39,845 nt of DNA, from positions 73,610 to 113,454 of the forward strand of contig NZ_JAKNQY010000019.1 in assembly GCF_024494355.1 (NCBI RefSeq), in the 5' to 3' direction. The stretch's first letter is position 1. Each line of letters begins with the position of its first letter. Under the pieces are notes generated by a model. The model searched no databases. It was not told the DNA's origin and worked only from the letters and a program-made list of their open reading frames with translations. A program made the translations under genes and the position numbers. Positions 15,815 to 24,326 of the stretch are shown here, piece after piece. The DNA comes from Pseudomonas sp. Q11. Its GTDB lineage: Bacteria > Pseudomonadota > Gammaproteobacteria > Pseudomonadales > Pseudomonadaceae.

Positions 15815-15848
15815 CAAATTAGCCACACAGGCCAATAGGTGTGGGCTT
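15815..15848 (-). terminator. Weak intrinsic terminator of the pdtB-PPIase operon
   Basis: On the minus strand an AGCCCACAC arm pairs with GTGTGGCT (plus-strand arms 15839-15847 and 15821-15828, one bulge) and is followed by AATTTG. It lies just after the PPIase stop. The U-run is short. The remainder of the gap (15754-15814) holds a short direct repeat, GAGTACACAAGTT/GAGTGCACAAATT, of unknown meaning. Confidence 0.4.
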
Positions 15849-15850
15849 GG

Positions 15851-16795
15851 TTAACGCGCCTCCTCCAGCACCTTGCTCAACTGTGCGCCATCAATGCTCA
15901 GGGTCGCGGTGTCAAGCATGCCGTCAAGGTAAGCCTTGGCAATCTGCTCCTGGCGCTGGGCACGCAAGGCCTGGGTCAGGCGCTCGCGTACTTCATCCAG
16001 GGTTGCTTCCCGAGGTGGCTGTTGTTCAGTGAGTTTGATCACATGGAACCCCGCCGCGCTCTGCACCGGGTCCGATACGCCACCGAGCTTCAAACGCGCC
16101 ACAGCCTCACGCACTTGCGGCACCAGTTGCTGCAAAGGTTGCAGGCCACTGTCGCCACCGCGCTCGGCACTGGTGCGATCCTGGGAAAAACGGCTCGCCA
16201 GGGCGGCGAACTCTGCCGGCGACGCCTGGGCTTTCTGGCTCAACTCGACGGCTCTGCGGCGCGCTGCCTCCACGGTTTGCGGCTCGGTCGCGGCCAGGAA
16301 TATCTGGCTAACCCGGTACAGCGCCGGCACTGCCCAGTTGGCTTTCCCGGCCTCGTAAGCCTGCTGCAATTCCTCCTCACTGGGATACTCGGCCGGCACC
16401 TGACTAACCGACTGCAAGTAATCACGAAACACGATCTGCTCGGCCGCGGCCCGGGTCTGGCGTTCCACCTCCGGGCGCTGACGCCAGCCCTGGGCATCGG
16501 CCTGTTCCAGCACGGCTTTTTCTGCCAGCCGCGTACGGATCCAACCCTCCAGGACCGCTCGGTTGCCGAGCATCTGCTGACGAACTTCCGGCGCCAGAGC
16601 TGACAGCAACACTTTGAGCTCTTGCGGGCTGACTTGCTGGTTGCCCAAGCGGGCCAGACTCAGCGAATCGGCCGAGGCAACACTCACGGTCTGCACCGCG
16701 GCTACCGGATCGCTGCCCGGCCTCAGGCCGAGCACAACAGCCACGGCGACCAGGCCCAACGCGGCGGCGCTGATAACAAAGGTCGGTTTTTTCAC
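15851..16795 (-). CDS. Parvulin-type (PpiC) peptidyl-prolyl isomerase, periplasmic
   Basis: A 314-residue protein with an N-terminal signal anchor (PTFVISAAALGLVAVAVVLGL), a helical chaperone-like region (about 50-155) and a parvulin domain (about 160-260), visible as YRVSQIFLAA, FAALASRFSQDRTSAERGGDSGL and GGVSDPVQSAAGFHVIKLTEQ. It probably helps folding or keeps exported clients unfolded in the periplasm. It is the last gene of the pdtB operon, so the giant exoprotein or the outer membrane components are likely clients. It overlaps the YbjN-like gene by four bases (ATGA). The P. aeruginosa PA0690 region also ends with a PpiC-like gene, from memory. Confidence 0.88.
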   Translation of the reverse strand: MKKPTFVISAAALGLVAVAVVLGLRPGSDPVAAVQTVSVASADSLSLARLGNQQVSPQELKVLLSALAPEVRQQMLGNRAVLEGWIRTRLAEKAVLEQADAQGWRQRPEVERQTRAAAEQIVFRDYLQSVSQVPAEYPSEEELQQAYEAGKANWAVPALYRVSQIFLAATEPQTVEAARRRAVELSQKAQASPAEFAALASRFSQDRTSAERGGDSGLQPLQQLVPQVREAVARLKLGGVSDPVQSAAGFHVIKLTEQQPPREATLDEVRERLTQALRAQRQEQIAKAYLDGMLDTATLSIDGAQLSKVLEEAR

Positions 16796-17271
16796 GATGC
16801 GCTGGCCTCCTCCATCGGGAGCTCGGCGGGTTCAACCTGGGGCTGCATCCGTGCCGCGTTCTGGCTGTACTCGCGCAGATAAACAATGAATTCCTGCAAC
16901 AGGCGATCCCACAACTCCAGGTTGCTGCGCAAGTGATCAGCGCTGACACCCGCCGCGACCACAACATCCATTTCCATCACCAGGAACTCACCCTGCACCG
17001 ACAACCTTGCAAAACGCCGCGAAGCGTTCCATAGCTCGGCCAGACCGGCCGGCAACTCACCCTGTACCCGCAAGGCGCAACTGAAGGTGAAGTCCAGATA
17101 CTGATCAGGCGCGGCCGACAGGTTGCCGAAGCGCACCGCATAACCGATGCCCTGGCTGGCGCTAAGCAGTTGCACGATGCCGTTCTGTTCCGTTTCGTTG
17201 ACCCGGTACCCGGCGGCTTGCAACAGCTCGGTCAGGGACGTTGGGCTGACGTGTTCAATCAATGAAGTCAT
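16792..17271 (-). CDS. YbjN-like protein
   Basis: A 159-residue soluble protein, with no signal peptide, resembling the YbjN superfamily (type III-secretion-chaperone-like fold). It has an N-terminal helix (LTELLQAAGYRVNE), a central sheet (GYAVRFGNLS, YLDFTFSCALRVQG), a helix (LAELWNASRRFARLS) and the VQGEFLVMEMDVVVAAGVS segment. The C-terminal tail is acidic and poor in structure. A cytoplasmic chaperone role for an operon partner is conceivable, but nothing here proves it. Coupled to the PPIase by a 4-base overlap. Confidence 0.75.
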   Translation of the reverse strand: MTSLIEHVSPTSLTELLQAAGYRVNETEQNGIVQLLSASQGIGYAVRFGNLSAAPDQYLDFTFSCALRVQGELPAGLAELWNASRRFARLSVQGEFLVMEMDVVVAAGVSADHLRSNLELWDRLLQEFIVYLREYSQNAARMQPQVEPAELPMEEASAS

Positions 17272-17292
17272 GGTCGACTCTTCCTTGCGCTA

Positions 17293-17940
17293 TCAATGGG
17301 TGATCGAGGCCTGGGGCGCATCGAAACGGTTTTTGTAGAGGTCATCGCCAAAGCCCTGGGCCAGCTCTTCGAAACGCACCCGGGTCTTGGCGGCGAAGGG
17401 CTGGCGGATTTTCATGACGTCGGTGACGTCAATGGTTTCGTAGGCGTGGAGCAGCGTCTTGGCGACTTCGTACATCTGCTGATTCTTGACCGAACATTGC
17501 TGCACTTGTGTGTCACGCTCACTCAGCTGACCTTCCAGCCGAGCACGTTCGGCTTCCTTGCCACGGGCCAGGACCAGCAACTCGTCATAGGCTTTCTTGA
17601 ACTTGCCGATCTGGTCGTTGCTGGCCGCCACCTGGGCCTGGGCCTGGCTTCGCAGGTTCTGCTCGTGCCCGGCCAGTTGCTCGTTCAGGGCCTGGGCCTT
17701 GCTCAACTGCGCGGTCAATTGCTTGATCTGCTCCTGGGCTTGCCTGGCCTGGTCTTGCGCCGCCTGCCGGGCGGCGCTGGCCTGGGCCTGTTCACTCTGC
17801 AAGGTTTGCAACTGTGCGGTGGTGCTGCGCAATTGCGCCCGCAGGCGCTCTTCCATTCCTTCGCCGTGAGCCGTGCCGCCTAACAGCAGACCCAGCACCA
17901 GCAACGCGACCGGACAATGGTTCATGGCTCGCCTTTTCAT
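17293..17940 (-). CDS. Periplasmic coiled-coil protein
   Basis: A 215-residue protein with a signal peptide (ending near GGTAHG), then an alanine/glutamine-rich coiled coil from about 30 to 145 (repeats such as QDQARQAQEQIKQLTAQLSK). A globular end of about 60 residues contains one cysteine (QQCSVKNQQMYEVAKTLLHAYE) and the conserved-looking ETIDVTDVMKIRQPFAAKTRVRFEELAQ. A strong AGGGAGG site supports this start over the ATG five codons later. It sits between the porin-like and YbjN-like genes with short gaps. It may be a periplasmic spacer or adaptor; no named family is recognised. Confidence 0.75.
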   Translation of the reverse strand: MKRRAMNHCPVALLVLGLLLGGTAHGEGMEERLRAQLRSTTAQLQTLQSEQAQASAARQAAQDQARQAQEQIKQLTAQLSKAQALNEQLAGHEQNLRSQAQAQVAASNDQIGKFKKAYDELLVLARGKEAERARLEGQLSERDTQVQQCSVKNQQMYEVAKTLLHAYETIDVTDVMKIRQPFAAKTRVRFEELAQGFGDDLYKNRFDAPQASITH

Positions 17941-17955
17941 GAGGCCTCCCTGCGC

Positions 17956-19647
17956 TTAGAAGCGCGTGTTGATTTCAAGCTGCAAGACATCGATGTCATA
18001 CGGCGCGCCGTACACCGCTTCGGAACTCAGCCAGCGACCGGTGGCAAAGACGTTGTTCGCCAGACCATAGTTGCCGCCCAGGAAGTAACCTTTGGCATTG
18101 GTGCCACCCAGGTGAAACGACGAATCGTTGAAACCGTCCGGCAAGGCATCCGGCTGGATGTACTTGTAGCCGGCGAACAGGTTCCAGTCGCCCCGGCGCT
18201 TGAGTTCCAGTGAGTTACCCAAGGTGAACTGGAGCATCCAGGCGTTGGCGCCGCTTTCCACCTCACCGTTTTCGTCCAGGTTGTTGGCGAACTGGCCTTC
18301 GGAGCGCTTGCGCATCTCGCTTTCGTCGTAGCCCAGGTTATGCACGTAGTTGGCCTGGCTGCGCAGTTTCAGGTCTTGCGGCAGATCGGTGTCCCACTCC
18401 AGATTCAAATCCAGCAGGTTGAACTCCGAGGCCAGGCCGACATACTGCGGCTGGGGCGTGGTGGACGGGTTGAGAGGATTGGGCGTGATGTCCCGCAGCA
18501 GGAACACCGTGTTGCCTTTCTGCATGAACGCCACGCGCGAGCCATCGCTGTCGCAACCCGGGTCACCGGCCCACGGCTCGCACGGCGAGGAGCGCTGGCC
18601 TTCGATATCGTCGAAGCGGTAATAGGCGAACGCGCCCTTGACGCGGTTGCTGTCGTTGATCGCCCACTTGGCCCCCAACTGCGCCCCGTACAGCCACTTG
18701 TTGTCGCTCTCCTCTTTGTCGGAACCGTTGCTGGTACTGGTGTCGTTGGTGTACTCCACCGGGAACGCACCGACGGTGCCGAACAGGCCCCAGTCCTGAT
18801 TGAGCTTGCGGTTGAAAATCGCCGCTACGCCATCAAAATTCAGGTCACCGGAATACAACAGGTCGGTGGAGTAAAACGGATTGGCGATTCGCCCGCCGGT
18901 CAGGGTCAAGTCGTCCGAGGGTTTCCAGGTCAGGTAACCCTGGTCGAGCCAGATGTCCTTCTTGCCGAAACCGCCACCCAGGGTCTGGGTGGTGGACACC
19001 GGGTTGTTGTCCGAGCCGGTACCGATGCGAATGCCGGCGGTCCATTGCGGAGCGATCACGGCCTTCATGCCCAGGCGTGCGCGCAGGCGGAACAGGTTTT
19101 CCCGGTCTTCGCGAGTGTTGAGCAACGGCGGCAGACTGGAGCTGCTGTTGGGATTGACGTCGTACGGTCCTCGGTCATTGAGCCGGGAAAAGTCGACAAT
19201 TTCGTTACTGTTGTTGCCCGAGTAGTAGCGCGACTCATCGCGCAGACGAATGTCGCCATCAAAACTGATCCGCGAGACCCAATCCGGAAAGGTGTTGGGC
19301 TGGGCCCAGTTTTCCTGCTTGGCGGTGGCCATGACTTCAGCCTTGACCTGATCGCGGATCTGCTCGCGCACGATGTTTGGCACGTATTGCACCCGCACAT
19401 CCCCCGGTGCGCCGGCCGGTGTTGCGACGACCGCCGTGGCCGCCTGGCGGGCCTGCACGGCTTCACGCTCAGCCTGGGCGATCAGGCCCTCGGCCTGGTC
19501 CTGTTTCAAGACGCCCTGCTGTACCAGCAGGCGGATCAGATTGATCGTGGCGTTTTCCGACGGCGCCGGGGCGGCGGCCGCGTGCCCGGCCAGGCTCAAT
19601 ACAACCAGGCCGATTGCCCAAGACAATCGATTCACATTGGAAATCAT
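17956..19647 (-). CDS. Putative outer-membrane porin
   Basis: A 563-residue beta-barrel protein of the 'putative porin' family. The signal peptide ends at AGHAAAA. A helical, coiled-coil-prone N-terminal region (about 30-120, NLIRLLVQQGVLKQDQAEGLIAQ) is followed by a barrel with alternating strands ending in aromatic residues (RLRARLGMKAVI, GYLTWKPSDDLTLTGGRI) and a terminal LQLEINTRF, a classic outer-membrane C-terminal phenylalanine. The frame opens with GTG at 19653, but AGGAG is ten bases before the ATG ending at 19647. Its place in the operon between tonB and the coiled-coil gene suggests a surface or export role for the exoprotein, or uptake of something it binds. Confidence 0.83.
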   Translation of the reverse strand: MISNVNRLSWAIGLVVLSLAGHAAAAPAPSENATINLIRLLVQQGVLKQDQAEGLIAQAEREAVQARQAATAVVATPAGAPGDVRVQYVPNIVREQIRDQVKAEVMATAKQENWAQPNTFPDWVSRISFDGDIRLRDESRYYSGNNSNEIVDFSRLNDRGPYDVNPNSSSSLPPLLNTREDRENLFRLRARLGMKAVIAPQWTAGIRIGTGSDNNPVSTTQTLGGGFGKKDIWLDQGYLTWKPSDDLTLTGGRIANPFYSTDLLYSGDLNFDGVAAIFNRKLNQDWGLFGTVGAFPVEYTNDTSTSNGSDKEESDNKWLYGAQLGAKWAINDSNRVKGAFAYYRFDDIEGQRSSPCEPWAGDPGCDSDGSRVAFMQKGNTVFLLRDITPNPLNPSTTPQPQYVGLASEFNLLDLNLEWDTDLPQDLKLRSQANYVHNLGYDESEMRKRSEGQFANNLDENGEVESGANAWMLQFTLGNSLELKRRGDWNLFAGYKYIQPDALPDGFNDSSFHLGGTNAKGYFLGGNYGLANNVFATGRWLSSEAVYGAPYDIDVLQLEINTRF

Positions 19648-19686
19648 CTGCACACAACTCCTGTTCGCAAACTTTCAAATATTCGG

Positions 19687-20391
19687 TTAACCCGGACGCC
19701 GTCCCTGCAAGGACAGGCGCACGGGCAAAGTCAGGGAGGCCGGTGGCCGCTCACTCAGATGGGGGGCGGTGCGCAAGGCGGCAATGACTTGTTCATCCAC
19801 CTGCCGGTTGCCGCTGGACTTGACCAGCTCGACCCGGGTGATTTCGCCCACGGCACTCAGCCAGACGTCGGCCTGCAGTGAGAAAGCCAGGCTGCGCAGT
19901 TCGGGGTTTTCCCGAAGCAGGCGCTGGAAGGTGAACGCCAGGAACTGGCTGTAGGTGCCGTTACCCAGGCGTCCGCCTCCAGCCCCGGCCATGCCACCGC
20001 CCTTGCCCGCACCGATGTTGAACGCGTCGTTGCCGGCCTGGGCATCACCGTCCATTTGCATGGGGTTTTCCAGGTCATCCACCGGTGACGGCGGCGCTTC
20101 TTCTTCGGGCTTGATCTCCTCGGGCTCCGGGGTCGGTTCTGGCTCGAGCACTTTCTCCTCGACCTGGGGCTCCGGCTCCTTGGGTTTTTCCGGCGGCGGC
20201 GGTGGCGGCGGTGGCAGCGGAATAATGGTTGGCACCTTCGGCGCTTCACGGCGCACGCCACTCATGTCGTTGGCCCATTGCCACAGCAGCCAGGCCGCCA
20301 CGGCGCCCAGCACCAGGGCGCCAGCCCACTTGAGCAGGCGCAGTGGCGCGTTCTTCACCGGGGGTGGGTTGATGGGAAGTTTGGCGGTCAT
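19687..20391 (-). CDS. tonB: TonB-type energy transducer
   Basis: A 234-residue TonB-like protein: a cytoplasmic start, a TM helix (about 18-42, LLKWAGALVLGAVAAWLLWQW), a proline/glutamate-rich periplasmic spacer (about 52-105, with PLPPPPPPPPEKP and EPEPTPEPEE), a glycine-rich stretch (GAGKGGGMAGAGGG) and a C-terminal TonB domain (FLAFTFQRLLRENPEL, WLSAVGEITRVELVKSSGNRQVDEQVIAAL). It starts two bases after the exbD stop. It should couple the inner-membrane proton gradient to an outer-membrane partner. No TonB-dependent receptor lies nearby, so the client may be PdtB, the porin-like protein or a distant receptor. Confidence 0.92.
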   Translation of the reverse strand: MTAKLPINPPPVKNAPLRLLKWAGALVLGAVAAWLLWQWANDMSGVRREAPKVPTIIPLPPPPPPPPEKPKEPEPQVEEKVLEPEPTPEPEEIKPEEEAPPSPVDDLENPMQMDGDAQAGNDAFNIGAGKGGGMAGAGGGRLGNGTYSQFLAFTFQRLLRENPELRSLAFSLQADVWLSAVGEITRVELVKSSGNRQVDEQVIAALRTAPHLSERPPASLTLPVRLSLQGRRPG

Positions 20392-20393
20392 GG

Positions 20394-20819
20394 TCAGCCC
20401 TGGCTCGGTTTGCCGGTCACAAGACCGACCTGTGACAATTCCAGGCGCCGCAACAGATCCAGCACTTCGATGACTTTCTGGTACTGCACCGTGGCGTCGC
20501 CGCGCACGATCACCGGAAAGTCCGGGCTCTGGGCCTTTTCGATACGCAGGCGCTCTTCCAGCTCGCCCAGGGTCACCGGGTAGGCATCAAGGAACACCTG
20601 CCCGCCGTCGTTCACCGAAATGGCCTTGGTCTTGGCTTCGGACAACGACACCGAGGCGCTGGCCTTGGGCAGGTTGATCTGGATACCCGACACCTGCGCC
20701 GTAGCGGTGAGGATGAACATCACCAACACCACCATGAGCACGTCCACCAACGGCGTGACGTTGATACTGTCCACCGCTGCGTCATCGTCGTCATCGTGTG
20801 AAGCGTTTACGCTAGCCAT
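20394..20819 (-). CDS. exbD: ExbD/TolR biopolymer transport protein
   Basis: A 141-residue ExbD-family protein: an acidic cytoplasmic start with a run of Asp (DDDDDAAVDS), a single TM helix containing the essential membrane aspartate (INVTPLVDVLMVVLVMFIL), and a periplasmic domain (GIQINLPKAS, ISVNDGGQVFLDAYPVTLGEL, VIVRGDATVQYQKVIEVLDLLRR). With ExbB it forms the proton-driven motor for TonB. A GAGGAG site precedes the ATG; 11 bases separate it from exbB and two from tonB, so all three are co-transcribed. Confidence 0.94.
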   Translation of the reverse strand: MASVNASHDDDDDAAVDSINVTPLVDVLMVVLVMFILTATAQVSGIQINLPKASASVSLSEAKTKAISVNDGGQVFLDAYPVTLGELEERLRIEKAQSPDFPVIVRGDATVQYQKVIEVLDLLRRLELSQVGLVTGKPSQG

Positions 20820-20830
20820 GACTGCGCTCC

Positions 20831-22678
20831 TCAGGCCGGTACGGGCGATTGAACGTGATGGTCACGGCGATGCGCCGCTTCACCGGACTGTCCTTCGCCG
20901 TGCATCTCCGCCAGGCGCGTGATGAACTCGTCGACGAACACCCGCATGTCGGCGCTGACTTCCTTGTTGCGGGTGATCAGCCGGTTGTAGCCAAACAGCG
21001 CAGGGATCGCGACGAACAAGCCCATGGCGGTGGCGAGCAATGCCGCGGCCATGCCCGGGGCAATGGCGTTGATGTTCACGTCACCGGCCATGGCCGTGCC
21101 GAGGAACACCACCATGATCCCCAGCACCGTGCCGAGCAGGCCGATGTACGGCCCGCCGGCGATGGCATTGGACAGGGTCGAGAGTTTCGAGCTCAGTTGC
21201 TGGTTTTCCCGGGTGCGCACACCATCCATGGAGCAGCGGATCGCTTCGATGGTGGCGGCCGACACCGACGAGGTATCGGCGCCTTGCTCGCGACGGGTGC
21301 GGATCTCCTTGACCGCCACCAGGTACAACCGCCACAGGGACGAATGTTGCAGGCGCTGGGCGAGGTCCTGGTCGTCGGCGAACATTTCCAGGCGCGTGCC
21401 GATCGCGGCGAACTGCTCACGGAAGGCTTCGTTGGCGGCACTGAGGCGGCTGACCATGCGGTTCTTGCGGATCATGATGACCCACGACTGGAACATCATC
21501 AGCACCAGCACCGCGATGATCACCCAGGCGTCCAGCGGCACAGCGTTGAGCAGGAAACCCAGGCTGCCGAAACCGAAGCCGGACTGCTCTTCATCGACAC
21601 CATAGGCCACCAGTTTTGATTCGGCGCCCTGGGCATTGGCATCAGCCAACAGCAGCGGCGCCGGACGGGCGATCTTGGACAGACGCACCTCGTCCATTGC
21701 CCCGCTGAACGGCACGAAAGTCTCGCTGGGGAGATCAGTTGAAAGGTCGGTGACCAGCCCCGTGGCAAGCCCCGTAGAAAGATCGGCCCCCAGGGCGATC
21801 GGCGAATTGAACGCAGGCATCGCCACCGCCAGGCTCGCGGTTTCACGACCGTTGACGTACAGCACGACCCGGTCGCCCGAGGCGGTCAACGCCAGGTGTT
21901 GCCATTGACCGGGGTTCAACGGTTGAGTCGAGACCGCACGCTGACCGTCAATGTCCAGGAACGGCACACCCTGGTTCACCCCCACCAACAGGCTGGCGGC
22001 GACCTCACGGCGGGCCAGGATCACCTGTTCACCGCTGGCCTGATCCTGGCGCAGCCAGGCGCTGAATGTGAACGCCGCACCGGCGCTGTGCTGCAATGAA
22101 GGGCTGGCCGGCAACAGCAGCGGCTGGCCGTTGAATTGCAAGGCCCGACCGATCACGCCATCGATGCTGGTACCAGCGGCGCCCTGGGCATTGTTGCCAT
22201 ACGCCGTGGCGTCCCGGGGCGGTACACCGGCGGCGCCGTCGAAGTGGTAAAGGGCGGTGTAATCCGGGTCGAAGGTCAACTGACCGCTGCCGGTGGCCGG
22301 CGCCTTCTGGTTGCCGTAGTACATCCACAGATCCTGACGCTGGCCACCCTCCACGTTCGGTACATCGATCCAGATCAAGGCCATCCCCATCAACGGGTCG
22401 AAGCTTTCGATCTGGTGATTGAGCACGGTCTTGTCATCGGCACTGACAAAACGCAGGTCCGAGCCATCATCCTTGACACCGTCGAAGGTGAAGTTGCCGG
22501 TGTGCAGGCGTACCAGCAATGCGGTGCGGCCCAGGGCCTGGCTGATCGCCGCGCCTTGGGGCGTGGTGTCCACGGAAATTTGTTTGCGATAGTGCCAGTC
22601 GTCCTGCCACCAGGCGTTGGCCGTGGCTGGAAGCACCAGCCCCAGGCAGATAAACAGGGATAACAATAAGCGTTGCAT
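20831..22678 (-). CDS. exbB: ExbB/TolQ proton channel with DUF2341 and LamG periplasmic head
   Basis: A 615-residue fusion. After a signal peptide (ending ATANA), a DUF2341 domain (WHYRKQISVDTTP to LWMYYGNQKAP) and a LamG/concanavalin-like domain (LYHFDGAAGVPPRDATAYG, FTFSAWLRQDQASGEQVILARRE, GAMDEVRLSKIARP) fill about 25-365. A TM helix (DAWVIIAVLVLMMFQSWVIMI) and a helical cytoplasmic part lead to the MotA/TolQ/ExbB channel (PYIGLLGTVLGIMVVFLGT, PGMAAALLATAMGLFVAIPALFGYN). Usual ExbB proteins are about 230-330 residues with no such head. The head may touch the outer-membrane partner or a polymer. AGGAG eight bases before the ATG ending at 22678 sets the start. Confidence 0.9.
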   Translation of the reverse strand: MQRLLLSLFICLGLVLPATANAWWQDDWHYRKQISVDTTPQGAAISQALGRTALLVRLHTGNFTFDGVKDDGSDLRFVSADDKTVLNHQIESFDPLMGMALIWIDVPNVEGGQRQDLWMYYGNQKAPATGSGQLTFDPDYTALYHFDGAAGVPPRDATAYGNNAQGAAGTSIDGVIGRALQFNGQPLLLPASPSLQHSAGAAFTFSAWLRQDQASGEQVILARREVAASLLVGVNQGVPFLDIDGQRAVSTQPLNPGQWQHLALTASGDRVVLYVNGRETASLAVAMPAFNSPIALGADLSTGLATGLVTDLSTDLPSETFVPFSGAMDEVRLSKIARPAPLLLADANAQGAESKLVAYGVDEEQSGFGFGSLGFLLNAVPLDAWVIIAVLVLMMFQSWVIMIRKNRMVSRLSAANEAFREQFAAIGTRLEMFADDQDLAQRLQHSSLWRLYLVAVKEIRTRREQGADTSSVSAATIEAIRCSMDGVRTRENQQLSSKLSTLSNAIAGGPYIGLLGTVLGIMVVFLGTAMAGDVNINAIAPGMAAALLATAMGLFVAIPALFGYNRLITRNKEVSADMRVFVDEFITRLAEMHGEGQSGEAAHRRDHHVQSPVPA

Positions 22679-22695
22679 GGACATGACTCCTAGGT

Positions 22696-24300
22696 TCAAA
22701 ACGTCGCTTGCAGGTTGAAATGCAGGCGCGATTCCTGTTTCGAGGTGTTCGGCCCTTCGAGCAGCGGGTAGCCCCAATCGAGACTGCCCGACAGCCATTT
22801 GCTCAGGCTCGCGCGGGTGCCAAGGCCGACACTGGCCAGGCTGTAATCAGCGTCCTGATCGGGCAGTTCGTCGCGCAGGTACAACTGCGCGCCTTCGGCG
22901 AAGGCGTAGAAGCGCCACTCCTGGACATAACTGCCGAGGAACTTGGCAATGGACGGTGTACGCAACTCCTGGGACAGCAGGTAGCCGTCATCCCCGGTAC
23001 GCTCGGCGGCCAGATAACCGCGAACCGATGTGGCGCCACCGGCAGAGAATTGTTCGTTGGAAACCAGCGGCCCGGACGCCAGCTGGAACGCGGCTTTGGA
23101 CGCGGTCTGCCAGTCGTTGGCGAAGGTGAAGGTGTAATTGCCATCCCCCTTGAGCACGGCAAAACTGGGGCTGGCGCGGTAGCGCTTGTAGTCGAAGTCT
23201 TCGTCGGAACTGCCGTAGCCCAACAGGCTGCGGGTGCCCGCCACCAGGCTCAGGCCAAGGCCCAACTGGCTGTTTTCGGTGTAGCGAAAGCCGTTGTAGG
23301 CGAAGGTGAACGGCGCGTACTTGAGCGGCACTTTGTCGCTGGCGCCGTCCAGATTCAGCTCTTCCTCAAAGTCTTTGAAATCCACGCCAACGGAAAACGT
23401 ATTGGCCCAGGCGGCGCTGGACGCCAAGGTGTAGATCGCCGAGACACCGTACGAATGGCCCCTGCCCAAGACGTTGCTGCCGCCGATGGTCGCCACGTTG
23501 CTGTCGGACTGGTAACCGGAGAACTGCACACTCCAGTGCTCGTCCAGCGGCGCGGTATAGGAGCCCGACCAGACCTTGGCGTTTTCGGTGTCCTGGGGCG
23601 CGGTGAAAAAGGTCAGCGAGAGGCTGTGACCCAATTGCCAAAGGTTGTTGTAGCCCAGGCTGGCGACGCTGCGCAGCTTCTCGGTGTCGGCGCTGTAATC
23701 GTTATTGAGCCCCAGGCTGGCTTGCCACGGGTTCTGATCCTCGACCTGCAAGTCCACATCCATGGTGCCGGGCCGCTGGCCCTCGCGTACCAACGGCATG
23801 ACCTGGCGCCCCGGGGTCTTGTTCAACTGCGCCAACTCAGTCTGGACCTGGGCGAAATCGGGCACCTCGCCTTCCTTGAGCGCTGGCACGTCCTCGCGGA
23901 TCTCCACGGGCGAATAATGCTTGGCACCCACCACGCGGACTCGGCCGACCTTGGTCTCGCTGACCTGCAGGTAGACGATGCCGTCTTCGACTTTCTGCTC
24001 CGGCAACTCGACGAACACCGATTGATAACCGCGCGCCTGGTAGGCCTTCTGCAGCGCCTCCCGGGCCCCCTCGATATCGCTCAAGGCCTTTTGCGGGCCG
24101 AGGAACGGGTACACCGCCTCCTCAATGGCCCGGGCATCGAGCACGGTGTTGCCACGCACGAAATACTCGTTCACGTCCACCAGGCGGGCCGGGGCCGATT
24201 CGACCTCCTGCTGCGCTTGCGCGGCGAACGCCGACGGCCCCCCGACCGTCAACAACAACCAGCCCCACAGCGCTGGCCGCGATTTGAAGAAATGCTCCAC
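22696..24300 (-). CDS. pdtB: TpsB outer-membrane transporter (ShlB/FhaC/HecB family)
   Basis: A 534-residue TpsB, the Omp85-family channel that exports its TpsA partner. The signal peptide ends near SAFA. Two POTRA domains follow (about 40-195; DVNEYFVRGNTVLDARAIEEAVYPFLG, VGRVRVVGAKHYSPVEIREDVPALKEG), then the barrel with the lid motif VRGY in GGATSVRGYLAAERTGDDG and a terminal LHFNLQATF. A GTG ending at 24300 with AGGGGG just before it fits the signal peptide best; the TTG at 24330 is the alternative. It lies 26 bases after phdA and 17 before exbB. Synteny points to P. aeruginosa PdtB (PA0692), whose substrate is PdtA. Confidence 0.93.
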   Translation of the reverse strand: MEHFFKSRPALWGWLLLTVGGPSAFAAQAQQEVESAPARLVDVNEYFVRGNTVLDARAIEEAVYPFLGPQKALSDIEGAREALQKAYQARGYQSVFVELPEQKVEDGIVYLQVSETKVGRVRVVGAKHYSPVEIREDVPALKEGEVPDFAQVQTELAQLNKTPGRQVMPLVREGQRPGTMDVDLQVEDQNPWQASLGLNNDYSADTEKLRSVASLGYNNLWQLGHSLSLTFFTAPQDTENAKVWSGSYTAPLDEHWSVQFSGYQSDSNVATIGGSNVLGRGHSYGVSAIYTLASSAAWANTFSVGVDFKDFEEELNLDGASDKVPLKYAPFTFAYNGFRYTENSQLGLGLSLVAGTRSLLGYGSSDEDFDYKRYRASPSFAVLKGDGNYTFTFANDWQTASKAAFQLASGPLVSNEQFSAGGATSVRGYLAAERTGDDGYLLSQELRTPSIAKFLGSYVQEWRFYAFAEGAQLYLRDELPDQDADYSLASVGLGTRASLSKWLSGSLDWGYPLLEGPNTSKQESRLHFNLQATF

Positions 24301-24326
24301 ACCACCCCCTGAATTCAAAGTACCGC

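Noticed and set aside
15781..15820. Direct repeat GAGTACACAAGTT / GAGTGCACAAATT as an insertion-sequence end
   Set aside because: No second end, target duplication or transposase remnant is visible. The right part also fits a weak terminator of the PPIase gene.
22708..24312. Plus-strand open frame of 534 codons opposite pdtB
   Set aside because: A shadow of the TpsB gene with low-complexity Gln/His/Ala composition and no family resemblance. The same holds for 18340-19881 opposite the porin-like gene and 4682-6082 opposite the kinase.
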